From Aliirhizobium wenxiniae (GTDB lineage Bacteria; Pseudomonadota; Alphaproteobacteria; Rhizobiales; Rhizobiaceae): a DNA stretch of 64,000 nt. The stretch's first letter is position 1; the number at the start of each line of letters is the position of its first letter. The position numbers and the translations under genes are program-made. The stretch spans positions 868,001 through 932,000 of the forward strand of contig NZ_JACHEG010000001.1 in the NCBI RefSeq assembly GCF_014201355.1, given 5' to 3'. Positions 55,710 to 64,000 of the stretch are shown piece by piece. The notes under the pieces were generated by a model. The model searched no databases. It was not told the DNA's origin and saw only the letters and a list, made by a program, of their open reading frames with translations.

Positions 55710-56779
55710 CCGTCACCTCCACCCGAGACTGCGTCACATTCAGTAATGTTGACATCGTGTTCGGCAACGAGCCCAAAGCCGCGCTGCCGCTGCTCGATGC
55801 CGGCCGAAGCCGCGACGAGATCAGTGCTCAGACCGGCATCGTCGTCGGCGTCTCTAATGCCTCCCTGTCGATCCGCGAAGGAGAAATCCTCGTCCTGATG
55901 GGGCTTTCCGGCTCCGGCAAGTCTACGCTTTTGCGCGCAGTCAATGGCCTTGCTCCCGTAGTACGCGGCAACGTCAGCGTCGCGACACCCGCCGGCCCGG
56001 TCGATCCTTACAGGGCCAACGCCCGGACACTGCGCGAACTGCGCATGCACACGGTCTCCATGGTCTTCCAGCAGTTCGGCCTTCTGCCTTGGCGATCGGT
56101 TGCCGAAAATGTCGGCTTCGGGCTGGAGTTAGCCGGAGTTCCCGATACCGAACGCAAGCGGCGAATCGGCGAACAGCTTGAACTGGTCGGCCTCAGCCAA
56201 TGGTCAGAGCGACGTGTCGGCGAGCTTTCGGGTGGCATGCAGCAGCGCGTCGGCCTCGCCCGCGCATTTGCCACAGGCGCGCCCATTCTCCTGATGGACG
56301 AGCCCTTTTCGGCGCTGGACCCGCTGATCCGCACCAAGCTTCAGGATGAATTGCTGGAATTCCAGCACAGGTTGAAAAAGACGATCCTCTTCGTCAGCCA
56401 TGACCTCGACGAAGCCTTCCGCATCGGCAATCGCATCGCCATCATGGAAGGCGGCCAGATTATCCAGTGCGGCACGCCGCAGGAAATTGTCCGCGATCCG
56501 GCTGACGATTACGTCGCAGATTTTGTCCGCCACATGAACCCGATCAGCATGCTGACGGCGCGCGATATCATGACCAAAGGTGTCTCGGCCGCGGCAAGCG
56601 CGGTCCCGATCTCCGCCTCCGCCTCTCCGGATACGCCTCTCGTAGACATCATGGATGGGCTGGCTCGCCAGCGTGGCACCATCGCCATCGTCGATAACGG
56701 CAGCGTGGTCGGCTCGATCACCGCCGATGACGTTGTAACCGGCCTCACACGGCATCGCCTGCGCGACAACCGTGGATAG
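55706..56779 (+). CDS. choV: Choline ABC transporter ATP-binding protein
   Basis: 357 aa. Walker A GLSGSGKST near residue 71, Q-loop VFQQFG, signature LSGGMQQRVGLARA, Walker B ILLMDEPFSALDPL, H-loop FVSHDLDEA. A C-terminal region with a CBS-like segment (about 285-350) resembles osmoregulatory ProV/OpuAA proteins. The start ATG 55706 overlaps the choW stop by four bases. Confidence 0.95.
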   Translation: MTVTSTRDCVTFSNVDIVFGNEPKAALPLLDAGRSRDEISAQTGIVVGVSNASLSIREGEILVLMGLSGSGKSTLLRAVNGLAPVVRGNVSVATPAGPVDPYRANARTLRELRMHTVSMVFQQFGLLPWRSVAENVGFGLELAGVPDTERKRRIGEQLELVGLSQWSERRVGELSGGMQQRVGLARAFATGAPILLMDEPFSALDPLIRTKLQDELLEFQHRLKKTILFVSHDLDEAFRIGNRIAIMEGGQIIQCGTPQEIVRDPADDYVADFVRHMNPISMLTARDIMTKGVSAAASAVPISASASPDTPLVDIMDGLARQRGTIAIVDNGSVVGSITADDVVTGLTRHRLRDNRG

Positions 56780-56911
56780 ATGAACGTTAACTGCAAGTAG
56801 ATGGTGCGCAAACTTGACGCGGCAAGCCCTCTTTTGCGGCAGTGAATTAAATGATATGAAAATAAAGCATTATCAAAATTCAAACCTCGAAATTCAACCA
56901 GAGAGTGACGG

Positions 56912-57640
56912 ATGGCCGAACAGGCCCAGTTATTGCGCCCGACAGATGACGAGGCACGCGAGCTTGCTCGCACGCTTCTGCGCAGTGCACGCTACATGTC
57001 ACTCGGTGTTCTAGATCCGGTAACCGGCTTTCCATCCGTCAGCAGGGCGTTGACGGCCATCGATCTCGATGGTGTTCCGGTCGTGCTCGTTTCCGCCCTC
57101 TCGGGCCACACCAAAGGCCTGAAGGATGATTCTCGTTGTTCGCTGCTTGCAGGCGAACCGGGAAAGGGCGATCCGCTGGCACATGCCCGTATTACCGTTT
57201 TCTGCGAGGCCCAGCCGGTTGCTAGGGACAGCGCAATCCATCAAAGGATTCGCGCGCGTTTCCTGAGACGCCATGCCAAGGCCCAACTTTACGTCGATTT
57301 TCCTGATTTCAGGTTTTACCGATTGGCTCCGGTTCAGGCTTCGCTGAACGGAGGCTTCGGGCGTGCCTATGCATTGGGTGGTGAAGATCTGCTTTTTCCG
57401 CTCACGGCAGACGAATCATCATGGTTGAAACTACAGAACGAACTGGCAGAAAAGCCTTTAGAGGCTGCGAATTTTGCGCATCGCCTGGGGCTTGGAGACA
57501 AGAATTGGAGATTCGGATTGGTTGATCCCGCCGGGATTGACCTCGTTTCGAGCGATCTACTCGTCCGGCACGAGTTTAAGCATCGACTAGACTTGCCGGA
57601 AGACGTCATACATTATATCTGCAAACAAACTAAAATGTAG
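56912..57640 (+). CDS. HugZ/HutZ-like haem utilisation protein
   Basis: 242 aa, a pyridoxamine-phosphate-oxidase-like FMN/haem split-barrel (residues about 15-150: ARELARTLLRSARYMSLGVLD, LSGHTKGLKDDSRCSLLAGEP) with a DUF2470-type C-terminal domain (KLQNELAEKPLEAANFAHRLG, LVDPAGIDLV), the HugZ layout. The family breaks down haem to release iron. It is not next to hmu genes but shares the theme with the haem receptor at 36976. nolR follows on the same strand. Confidence 0.85.
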   Translation: MAEQAQLLRPTDDEARELARTLLRSARYMSLGVLDPVTGFPSVSRALTAIDLDGVPVVLVSALSGHTKGLKDDSRCSLLAGEPGKGDPLAHARITVFCEAQPVARDSAIHQRIRARFLRRHAKAQLYVDFPDFRFYRLAPVQASLNGGFGRAYALGGEDLLFPLTADESSWLKLQNELAEKPLEAANFAHRLGLGDKNWRFGLVDPAGIDLVSSDLLVRHEFKHRLDLPEDVIHYICKQTKM

Positions 57641-57756
57641 CTTGAACTACCCGAAATTTAGGGGATGTACAAATTCCGCCTGTGCCGCCTAACATCACCG
57701 GATAAGACTATTTGGTGAATTGCGCGGCCACTTTGGAGACGAGGTGAAGAGAACTT

Positions 57757-58077
57757 ATGGATAAGGTAGCACTTTCTGAGCATTCAAACGCAGCAGCGGG
57801 CCTGCTGTCTGCAATGGCCAACCCCAAGCGGCTGATGATTCTCTGCTGCCTGGTCAAGGGAGAGGTGGCAGTGGGTGCACTGGCGACGCGCGTTGGCTTG
57901 AGCCAGTCTGCCTTGTCACAGCATCTCTCCAAGCTTCGCGCACAAAAGCTGGTGAAGACCCGGCGCGACGCACAGACGATCTATTATTCCAGTTCTTCGG
58001 AATCGGTACTGAAGATCCTCGACAGCCTCGAAGACATATACATTTCCGCTGAACGGAAAACGTCTGCTGCCGCGTAG
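57757..58077 (+). CDS. nolR: NolR-type ArsR-family regulator
   Basis: 106-aa winged helix. SAMANPKRLMILCCLVKGEVAVGALATRVGLSQSALSQHLSKLRAQKLVKTRRDAQTIYYSSSSESVLKIL aligns nearly residue for residue with Sinorhizobium NolR as I recall it, which represses nod genes and affects motility and surface polysaccharides. It has no metal-binding Cys pair of classical ArsR. Start at 57757. A strong terminator follows. Confidence 0.88.
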   Translation: MDKVALSEHSNAAAGLLSAMANPKRLMILCCLVKGEVAVGALATRVGLSQSALSQHLSKLRAQKLVKTRRDAQTIYYSSSSESVLKILDSLEDIYISAERKTSAAA

Positions 58078-58103
58078 TCCTTTTGGATCGGTCTAAAAAA
58101 TAT

Positions 58104-58128
58104 GCCCGGGCGACCCCCGGGCTTTTTT
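58104..58128 (+). terminator. Terminator of nolR
   Basis: GCCCGGG, CGACC, CCCGGGC then TTTTTTCC, 27 bases after the stop. Confidence 0.95.
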
Positions 58129-58531
58129 CCTTTTAGCGTGTCGATATCGCGCCTCGATCATGCGCTCGGTTGATGTCCGCGGCGCCGATATCCCTGATCC
58201 CGGGTATGTTTAGTTTCGCGGCGTATTGCACCGGTAGCTCCGAGTATCGCTTAAAATTGCAGGCGTAAAACTCGCCTAGCCTTCCAAGCCTCTCCGTGAA
58301 ATATCCCCACCCAAGTGTCGCAGTTTCTGTTATCTTCTTGCGCGACAGCTTCAAGATTTCTACAAAAATTGCTGCCGGATGCGCGAGCCAAACATGGCAG
58401 CGTACTGGCCGAGGTTTTGCGCACCCATTCCTGCACGCCGTGTTTGCGGCTGCGGCGGGCGCGCCAGACGTCGTGAACGGCGGCCAGGGAGGCCCGCCAA
58501 AGAATTCTGCCGATGCCCCAAGGAGACAGAC
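58129..58531. other. Upstream region of the amino-acid-binding protein gene
   Basis: About 400 bases without a convincing gene. It should hold the promoter of the downstream binding-protein gene; a minus-strand frame through its left half shows no known domain. Confidence 0.35.
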
Positions 58532-59635
58532 ATGACATTGAAGACAATCACGGCAGCGCTTGCTGCCTCGCTGGCCTTTGCGCCGATCGCTCATGCCGAC
58601 ATCACCATCGGCCTCATCGCACCGCTGACCGGCCCGGTCGCCGCTTACGGTGATCAGGTCAAGAATGGCGCCCAGACAGCCGTTGACGACATCAACAAGG
58701 CAGGCGGCATTCTTGGCGAAAAGGTCATCCTGAAACTGGCTGACGATGCCGGCGAGCCGAAGCAGGGCGTTTCCGCCGCCAACCAGATCGTCGGCGAAGG
58801 CATTCACTTCGTCGTCGGCCCGGTCACGTCAGGCGTTTCCATTCCCGTTTCCGACGTTCTCGCCGAAAACGGCATCCTCATGGTCACCCCGACTGCAACC
58901 GCGCCGGATCTCACCAAGCGTGACCTCGCAAACGTCCTGCGCACCTGCGGCCGCGACGACCAGCAGGCCGAAGTTGCCGCCAAATACGTTCTCGCCAAGC
59001 TGAAGGACAAGCGCGTCGCCATCATCAACGACAAGGGCGCTTACGGTAAGGGTCTTGCAGACGCCTTCAAGGCAACCCTCAACGCCGGCGGCATCACCGA
59101 AGTCGTCAACGAAGCCGTCACCCCCGGCGACAAGGATTTCGGCGCGCTGACCGCTCGCCTGAAGTCGGAAAATGTCGATGTGATCTATTTCGGCGGCTAC
59201 CACCCGGAAGGCGGCCTTCTGGCCCGCCAGCTGCGTGATCTCTCGCTCAACGCCCAGATCATCGGCGGCGACGGCCTGTCGAACTCCGAATACTGGACGA
59301 TCGGCAGCGAAGCGGCAGCCGGCACGCTCTTCACCAACGCATCCGACGCCCTGAAGAGCCCGGATTCGAAGGCAGCAGCAGATTCGCTCGCCGCCAAGAA
59401 CATCCCGGCCGAGGCCTTCACGCTCAACGCCTATGCCGCCGTCCAGGTCATCAAGGCCGGCATCGAAAAGGCAAAGACTGCAGAAGACGCAGAAGCCGTG
59501 ACCGCAGCCCTCAAGGACGGCTCGGCCATCCCGACCGCCATCGGCCAGCTTACCTACGGCGAAACCGGCGACCTCACCTCGCAGAGCTTCTCGCTCTACA
59601 AGTGGGAAGGCGGCAAGATCGTCGCTGCCGAGTAA
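58532..59635 (+). CDS. Branched-chain/other amino acid ABC binding protein (LivJ/BraC-like)
   Basis: 367 aa with a signal peptide ending in AHA, then a Peripla_BP_6 fold ([38 protein letters not shown]). The same class includes rhizobial BraC and Agrobacterium Atu2422, which bind branched-chain amino acids or GABA, so the ligand is not fixed. Start at 58532 with AAGGAG. The permease and ATPase genes are not adjacent; a terminator follows at once, so the gene is monocistronic. Confidence 0.9.
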   Translation: MTLKTITAALAASLAFAPIAHADITIGLIAPLTGPVAAYGDQVKNGAQTAVDDINKAGGILGEKVILKLADDAGEPKQGVSAANQIVGEGIHFVVGPVTSGVSIPVSDVLAENGILMVTPTATAPDLTKRDLANVLRTCGRDDQQAEVAAKYVLAKLKDKRVAIINDKGAYGKGLADAFKATLNAGGITEVVNEAVTPGDKDFGALTARLKSENVDVIYFGGYHPEGGLLARQLRDLSLNAQIIGGDGLSNSEYWTIGSEAAAGTLFTNASDALKSPDSKAAADSLAAKNIPAEAFTLNAYAAVQVIKAGIEKAKTAEDAEAVTAALKDGSAIPTAIGQLTYGETGDLTSQSFSLYKWEGGKIVAAE

Positions 59636-59655
59636 ATCGGACCAGAAACAGTCAG

Positions 59656-59679
59656 CGGGCGCCTTCGGGCGCCCGTTTT
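59656..59679 (+). terminator. Terminator of the amino-acid-binding protein gene
   Basis: CGGGCGCC, TTCG, GGCGCCCG then TTTT, 20 bases after the stop. Confidence 0.92.
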
Positions 59680-59702
59680 GCATTCCGCCCGTTTTGCATT
59701 CC
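59671..59702. repeat. Exact 16-bp tandem duplication
   Basis: GCCCGTTTTGCATTCC occurs twice back to back (59671-59686 and 59687-59702), duplicating the tail of the terminator. Confidence 0.8.
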
Positions 59703-59708
59703 GCCAAG

Positions 59709-61331
59709 TCAGATTTTACGAAGTCGTCCCTTGTAGTGGACCACATCACCGATCAGCGGCAGCGCAATCGGCACGTCGAAACAGAAATCGTCACCCTCCG
59801 CCCATTCCCGCGCCTCGCTACGTGGCGCCAGCAGCAGCGGCATGGGAAGGCCGAAGATCGACCACTTCCGCATCACCATCGTCAGGCCGGCTTCATTCGC
59901 GGGAAGATCGAAGAAAAAACGCATCAGCCCGAAGCGCTCGACGAGATGGCGACCTGTCTTGCGCAACTCGCTTCGGAACACATGCCCGCCGAAATCCCGC
60001 GTCCAGCACTCGATACCGCCTTCCTCCTCGAAGGACACATGCACGACATGCTCTCCCTCCGGCGGAAATCCCATGATCGCCGCAACCAGCCGCGCCGCAA
60101 GCGAACGCCCGCGCGTCACCGTCGCCGTTCCTCTGGCCCCGGCATCGCCGAATACCGAATGTATTTTTCGCACCGGCGGAGGAAGGTTGTCGAAAGCCGT
60201 CCCCATCACCCGTCGATAGAGCGGCTCATAGGTTTCCGACGTGATCTCCCGATGGATCGAAAGCGCGTCGAACTGCGAGGCGAAATCATCCAGCAGCAAT
60301 TCACCCGCGACCGGCCGGGATCCGGCCGCTATTTTCCCTTCCGCCAACGCATTCGCCAGCAATTGCGCAGCCATGGTCGGGATTTCCGGCCCATGCCCGT
60401 TCTCCGCGATCAGCGTCCAGCGCCGGGCGACGAACGTGTCGCCTGCCCTGCCCTTGACCTCGATCCTCATCGCCGAACGATCCGTCCCGAACCGCGCACC
60501 AAGCCCCTGCAGTGGCAAGAGCCAGCGTGCAAAGGGAGACAGCGAAGAAAGCCATCCCCATTTCACCGGCCAGCTGAAAAGCCAGAGTGCCAGAAGCTGA
60601 AATGAAAACTCAGGCCCCGCGCGAAAGATGGCTGCCGGGCGTCCTTTTGTCGTCCGCGCCACGATATCGTGGTCAGGCACGTCGGCCAGCGCAACAAGCC
60701 GCGAAATAGGCCGTATTCCCCCGACATGGTACCGAACCCGCTTCAATCGCTGCCAGCCGGTCTCATCGATCCAGCGACGGCCGCGCCACAAACGCACCGG
60801 CTTTCCGACGTAACTCAAGATCGCAGCAGCAACCGAGGCTCCGGCCGTCGCGCGGCTGGAGGCGCTGATCGACATGGAGATGCTGAAAACCTCATCCATC
60901 TCGCAACCAAGTTCGGCAATCACGGCACCTGACATGGCAGGCACGCTGGATGCCCCCGCCCTCACGACAATCCCGCTTCCGCGCGCCCGATCCTCAAGCG
61001 CCGCGATTCCCGTGACGAAATCCCGCGCGTCGGCAAGATCGATATAATGAACCCCGCAGGCGATGCAGGCTTCCGCCACACCATAACCGCTGCCCTGAAA
61101 AGGCCCTGCGGCATCGATCAGCAACAGCGGATTGACGGCTTCAAGTATCGGCGCAAGGTCGCCGTTGCGATCGGCAACGAGCGGTCGGGCATTCGGCAGG
61201 CTGGCTGCGAACCGGGTTGCAGCTTCAGCGTTCCGGCCTGCGACCATCACGCGCCAGCCATCCTTCGCCAGACGCCGCGACAACCTGGCGCCGAACCCGC
61301 CGTAACCGCCCAGAATGATGACCGTCTTCAC
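59709..61331 (-). CDS. NAD(P)-binding saccharopine-dehydrogenase-like protein with DUF4166
   Basis: 540 aa. N-terminal Rossmann part with VIILGGYGGFGARLSRRLAKDGW near residues 4-26 and a saccharopine reductase-like core to about 280; residues about 345-535 are a DUF4166 domain (YEPLYRRVMGTAFDNLPPPVRKIHSV). The reaction is unknown. The start is a GTG at 61331 overlapping the DUF393 stop (GTGA), so the two genes are coupled and probably work together. Confidence 0.85.
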   Translation of the reverse strand: MKTVIILGGYGGFGARLSRRLAKDGWRVMVAGRNAEAATRFAASLPNARPLVADRNGDLAPILEAVNPLLLIDAAGPFQGSGYGVAEACIACGVHYIDLADARDFVTGIAALEDRARGSGIVVRAGASSVPAMSGAVIAELGCEMDEVFSISMSISASSRATAGASVAAAILSYVGKPVRLWRGRRWIDETGWQRLKRVRYHVGGIRPISRLVALADVPDHDIVARTTKGRPAAIFRAGPEFSFQLLALWLFSWPVKWGWLSSLSPFARWLLPLQGLGARFGTDRSAMRIEVKGRAGDTFVARRWTLIAENGHGPEIPTMAAQLLANALAEGKIAAGSRPVAGELLLDDFASQFDALSIHREITSETYEPLYRRVMGTAFDNLPPPVRKIHSVFGDAGARGTATVTRGRSLAARLVAAIMGFPPEGEHVVHVSFEEEGGIECWTRDFGGHVFRSELRKTGRHLVERFGLMRFFFDLPANEAGLTMVMRKWSIFGLPMPLLLAPRSEAREWAEGDDFCFDVPIALPLIGDVVHYKGRLRKI

Positions 61332-61750
61332 AGCACGCGGTCTGCATGATCGGGAGCCGGCACCCAGCACGCCTCCCGCCGACCGAAAATGCGATAACGA
61401 TTGCGGGCAATGAAGCGATAGAGCGGATCGCGCACGAAACGCGGCACGAGCCGAAACAGGAAAGCAGCCTTCCACGGCCAGCCGAGCCCGTTATAGATCG
61501 CAAGAACCGCATCGCTGTTCCTGAGCGCCGTCTCCCCCTCTACCACGATCATCGTCTCGGGATTGGCCGGATCTATGCCGAAACGCCGGTAAAGTGCGGC
61601 ACCAATCTCGCCCTGCATCGATGCAAGCCTAAACCTCCGTGCATGGTCGTGGCTGAGCACGAACTGCGCATTGGCCGAGCAGAGGACACATTCCGCATCG
61701 AAAATGATGATCGGACCGGATGGCTGTTTCGCGTTCATGCGAAAGAGCAT
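61328..61750 (-). CDS. DUF393 thiol-disulfide-like (DCC) protein
   Basis: 140 aa. DAECVLCSANAQFVLSHD carries the DxxCxxC signature of DCC proteins, followed by FRLASMQGEIG and a C-terminal RFVRDPLYRFIARNRYRIFGR typical of the family. Function unknown; a thioredoxin-like role is supposed. Start at 61750 or at an ATG four codons later. Coupled to the dehydrogenase/DUF4166 gene. Confidence 0.87.
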   Translation of the reverse strand: MLFRMNAKQPSGPIIIFDAECVLCSANAQFVLSHDHARRFRLASMQGEIGAALYRRFGIDPANPETMIVVEGETALRNSDAVLAIYNGLGWPWKAAFLFRLVPRFVRDPLYRFIARNRYRIFGRREACWVPAPDHADRVL

Positions 61751-61811
61751 ATTCCGCCGTCGCCCAAACAGGCAACAACCACTGCGCCATAGGATTAATG
61801 TCGGGGGCTTG

Positions 61812-62273
61812 TCACTCCACCGGCACGATCAGCCCGCGTTTGAGCGTCTTAAGCACCACGCTGGTGGTGAATTTGCGGATGTTCGGATTGAGTTCCATCA
61901 TCCGGTCGGCCAGCGCATCGAAATGCTCGACCGACTGGGCGAGGATCACCAGCGTATAGTCCCCTCGCCCCGACGTGCCCCACGCCTCCTGCACTTCCGG
62001 TGTATCGGTCACCCAGCGCTGGAAAGGCGGCAGAAGCTCGGGCCGATCACGCTCCAGTTCCACCTCGACCAGCATCGAAACAGCACCACCGACCTTCTTC
62101 GGATCGACAACCGAAACATCGCGCAGGATCACCTTGTCCTCGCGCAGCTTCTGCAGCCGCCTTTGCGCAGAGGACGGCGACAAACCCACCTGCTCGGCAA
62201 GTTCGCTCAGCGTGATGGTCGCATCCTGCTGCATCAGCTTGAGGATATTGCGGTCTGCCTTGGTCAACGTCAT
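61812..62273 (-). CDS. Lrp/AsnC-family regulator
   Basis: 153 aa. N-terminal helix-turn-helix LTKADRNILKLMQQDATITLSELAEQVGLSPSSAQRRLQKLRE and C-terminal RAM ligand domain (EVQEAWGTSGRGDYTLVILAQSVEHFDAL). It is divergent to a threonine/serine dehydratase-like gene, 98 bp apart, which it likely controls in response to an amino acid. Start at 62273. Confidence 0.92.
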   Translation of the reverse strand: MTLTKADRNILKLMQQDATITLSELAEQVGLSPSSAQRRLQKLREDKVILRDVSVVDPKKVGGAVSMLVEVELERDRPELLPPFQRWVTDTPEVQEAWGTSGRGDYTLVILAQSVEHFDALADRMMELNPNIRKFTTSVVLKTLKRGLIVPVE

Positions 62274-62371
62274 GGGTAATTTTCCCATTTGAAATCGTTA
62301 ATCGGGAGATATTTCCGCATCGTCCAATATCTTCAGGAATAACACCAGCTTTTCATCGCCATTCTGTTGAA

Positions 62372-63331
62372 ATGACTCATGAACAACCCGCCCCATCCGC
62401 CGACGGCATTCTGGCCGCCTACCGCACTATTAATCCGGTCTTCACCGGCAGCCCGCTGATCGAACAGCAGACGGCCAATGCCGAACTCGGCCTTCAGCTT
62501 TTTGCCAAGGTTGAAACGCTCAATCCGATCCGCTCCTTCAAGGGCCGCGGCACCGACTGGTGGATGCAGAACGAAGCGCCGGGCGATCATCCGGTCGTTT
62601 CCGCCTCAGCTGGCAATTTCGGCCAGGGGCTTGCCTATGCGGGTCGCGCCCGTGGTCGCAAGGTGGTGATCTTCTCCGCCACCACCGCCAATCCCGGCAA
62701 GGTCGAGGCCATGCGCAGGCTCGGTGCGGAAGTAAGGCTCGAAGGCGACGATTTCGATGCCGCCAAGGCCGCCGCCCGTGCCTATGCCGAGATCAACGGC
62801 TGCCCCTTCGTCGAAGATGGCGCCCTGCGCACCATTGCCGAAGGTGCCGGCACGATCGCGCTGGAAATCACCGAGCAGCTGTCGCGACAAGGCATCTCCC
62901 TCGATGCTATCGTCGTCCCGCTCGGCAATGGCGCATTGCTGACCGGCATAGGCACATGGATCAGGGCCAAGGCACCGGGTTGCAAGGTCATCGGCGTCGT
63001 CGCCTCCAATGCACCGGCCATGAAACACTCCTGGGAAACCGGCCGGCTCGTCTCGACCGAAACGGCCGATACTGCCGCCGATGGGATCGCCGTGCGCGAA
63101 TGCGTGCCCTATGCGCTGGATTGCATGAAGGCGACTGTCGATGAGGTCTGGGAAGTCAGCGAGAAGGCAATCCACAGGGCGCGGGATTTCTCTCTTACCC
63201 ACTACGACCTCGTCGTCGAAGAGGCAGGCGTTGCGGGCCTTGCAGGCCTGATCGAGAGCGGCAGTAGCCTCAAGGGCAAGACCGTCGCCACGATATTCTG
63301 CGGCGGCAATGTCAGGGTAGCGGCACCATAA
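62372..63331 (+). CDS. PLP fold-II threonine/serine dehydratase-like lyase
   Basis: 319 aa. The PLP Lys is in NPIRSFKGRGT near residue 55-58; SAGNFGQGLAYAG binds the amino acid carboxylate, and VPLGNGALLTGIG is the phosphate loop. No ACT domain, so no allosteric control, as in catabolic or diaminopropionate-type enzymes. Substrate threonine or serine is inferred. Divergent to the Lrp gene; a terminator follows. Confidence 0.87.
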   Translation: MTHEQPAPSADGILAAYRTINPVFTGSPLIEQQTANAELGLQLFAKVETLNPIRSFKGRGTDWWMQNEAPGDHPVVSASAGNFGQGLAYAGRARGRKVVIFSATTANPGKVEAMRRLGAEVRLEGDDFDAAKAAARAYAEINGCPFVEDGALRTIAEGAGTIALEITEQLSRQGISLDAIVVPLGNGALLTGIGTWIRAKAPGCKVIGVVASNAPAMKHSWETGRLVSTETADTAADGIAVRECVPYALDCMKATVDEVWEVSEKAIHRARDFSLTHYDLVVEEAGVAGLAGLIESGSSLKGKTVATIFCGGNVRVAAP

Positions 63332-63364
63332 ACGGGGAGTTTCCTGTTTCCTCTCCCCGTTTTC
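63330..63364 (+). terminator. Terminator after the dehydratase-like gene
   Basis: AAACGGGGAG / CTCCCCGTTT with a 13-nt loop and TTTT; the first A belongs to the stop codon. Confidence 0.85.
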
Positions 63365-63413
63365 ACATTGAGCGGCTAAGTAGAGGGGAATCGAAAAATG
63401 CCAGGAGCACCCC

Positions 63414-64000
63414 ATGACCACTCGCCTCGAAACCCTCATCGATCAGGGCACCGGCCGCGAGCCCGCGGATATCGTGCTGAAAGGCGGCAAATTCTTCGAT
63501 CTCGTCACCGGTGAGCTTGTCGCCTCCGACATCGCCATCTGCGGCGATCGCATTGTCGGCACCTACGGCGACTACAACGGCAGGACCGAGATCGACATTT
63601 CCGGCAAGATCGTCGTCCCCGGTTTCATCGATACCCATCTGCATATCGAATCGTCGCTCGTCACGCCTCATGAATTCGATCGCTGCGTCCTGCCCTATGG
63701 CGTGACGACCGCGATCTGCGACCCGCACGAAATCGCCAATGTCATCGGTGAGGAAGGCATCCGCTATTTCCTCGACTCATCACTCGAAACGATCATGGAT
63801 ATCCGCGTCCAGCTTTCCTCCTGCGTGCCCGCCACGCATCTGGAGACGGCAGGTGCCGACCTGCCGATCGAGAAGCTTCTGCCGTTCCGCGACCATCCCA
63901 AGGTCATCGGCCTTGCCGAATTCATGAATTTCCCCGGCGTCATCCACAAGGATCCCGTCTGCCTCGCCAAGCTCGACGCCTTCTACGGCCAGCATATCGA
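63414..64000 (+). CDS. ade: Adenine deaminase (3' end outside window)
   Basis: Converts adenine to hypoxanthine in purine salvage. 195 codons present: [20 protein letters not shown] then [27 protein letters not shown], where HLH is the first metal-binding pair of the amidohydrolase barrel and IESS is typical of Ade; [15 protein letters not shown] follows. Start at 63414 with AGGAG. The rest lies outside. Confidence 0.93.
   Translation, partial: MTTRLETLIDQGTGREPADIVLKGGKFFDLVTGELVASDIAICGDRIVGTYGDYNGRTEIDISGKIVVPGFIDTHLHIESSLVTPHEFDRCVLPYGVTTAICDPHEIANVIGEEGIRYFLDSSLETIMDIRVQLSSCVPATHLETAGADLPIEKLLPFRDHPKVIGLAEFMNFPGVIHKDPVCLAKLDAFYGQHI

Noticed and set aside
58133..58807. Minus-strand frame of 224 codons upstream of and across the binding-protein gene
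   Set aside because: Its longer part is antisense to the signal peptide region of a certain gene; the remaining part has no domain or ribosome site.
1..64000. CRISPR arrays, rRNA and tRNA genes, insertion sequences
   Set aside because: No regularly spaced repeats, no rRNA or tRNA sequence, and no transposase with terminal repeats were seen on either strand.

Overview
The window looks like a chromosome segment of a Rhizobiaceae bacterium (Rhizobium/Agrobacterium/Sinorhizobium group). The evidence is a fused trpE(G) behind a Trp-rich leader peptide, a choXWV choline transporter, NolR, an OrfA-Pit phosphate module, TGA-N9-TCA iron boxes before a haem receptor, an ExsH-like type I secreted glycanase, and the high G+C codon use of the backbone. 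Both ends are cut: leuA enters from the left on the minus strand and an adenine deaminase gene runs off the right end.

Layout. 1-10.2 kb is backbone: leuA with a short upstream ORF, a BenE-type permease, the RTX/GH16 glycanase, an HxlR regulator with a methyltransferase, a GGDEF-EAL protein and a clpP paralogue. About 10.7-25.6 kb is a foreign, mostly AT-richer region. It carries surface-glycan genes (SGNH hydrolase, two polymerase/ligase-like paralogues, two acyltransferases, a GT2 glycosyltransferase), three related tiny ORFs, and a replication/integration module (D5/P4-type helicase, two small proteins, AlpA-like regulator, tyrosine integrase). 25.8-39.9 kb is backbone: hupE, DUF2076, a CDF exporter overlapping queF, a MarR/GNAT pair, trpE(G), an extensin-like protein, fhs, a haem receptor and a broken UPF0114 gene. 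40-43 kb is a signalling cluster (REC-REC-GGDEF, LuxR, PAS). 43-49.4 kb holds DUF2333, pseudoazurin, thymidine kinase, pit with its DUF47 partner, NUDIX and an ATPase. 49.5-64 kb holds a proline-racemase-family enzyme, AraC, SDR, YCII, an L,D-transpeptidase, choXWV, a HugZ-like protein, nolR, an amino-acid-binding protein, a dehydrogenase/DUF4166 protein with a DUF393 partner, an Lrp/threonine-dehydratase-like pair and the start of ade.

How it works together. Most of the backbone is housekeeping and nutrient uptake, with several regulatory sites visible in the sequence: the trp attenuator, two iron boxes, an FNR/NnrR-type box before pseudoazurin, a perfect MarR palindrome, and a hairpin that buries the ribosome binding site of the DUF2076 gene. 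The most unusual part is the foreign region, where a satellite-like integration/replication module sits beside genes that would change the cell-surface polysaccharide and its acyl decoration. Its ends could not be fixed from the sequence alone.
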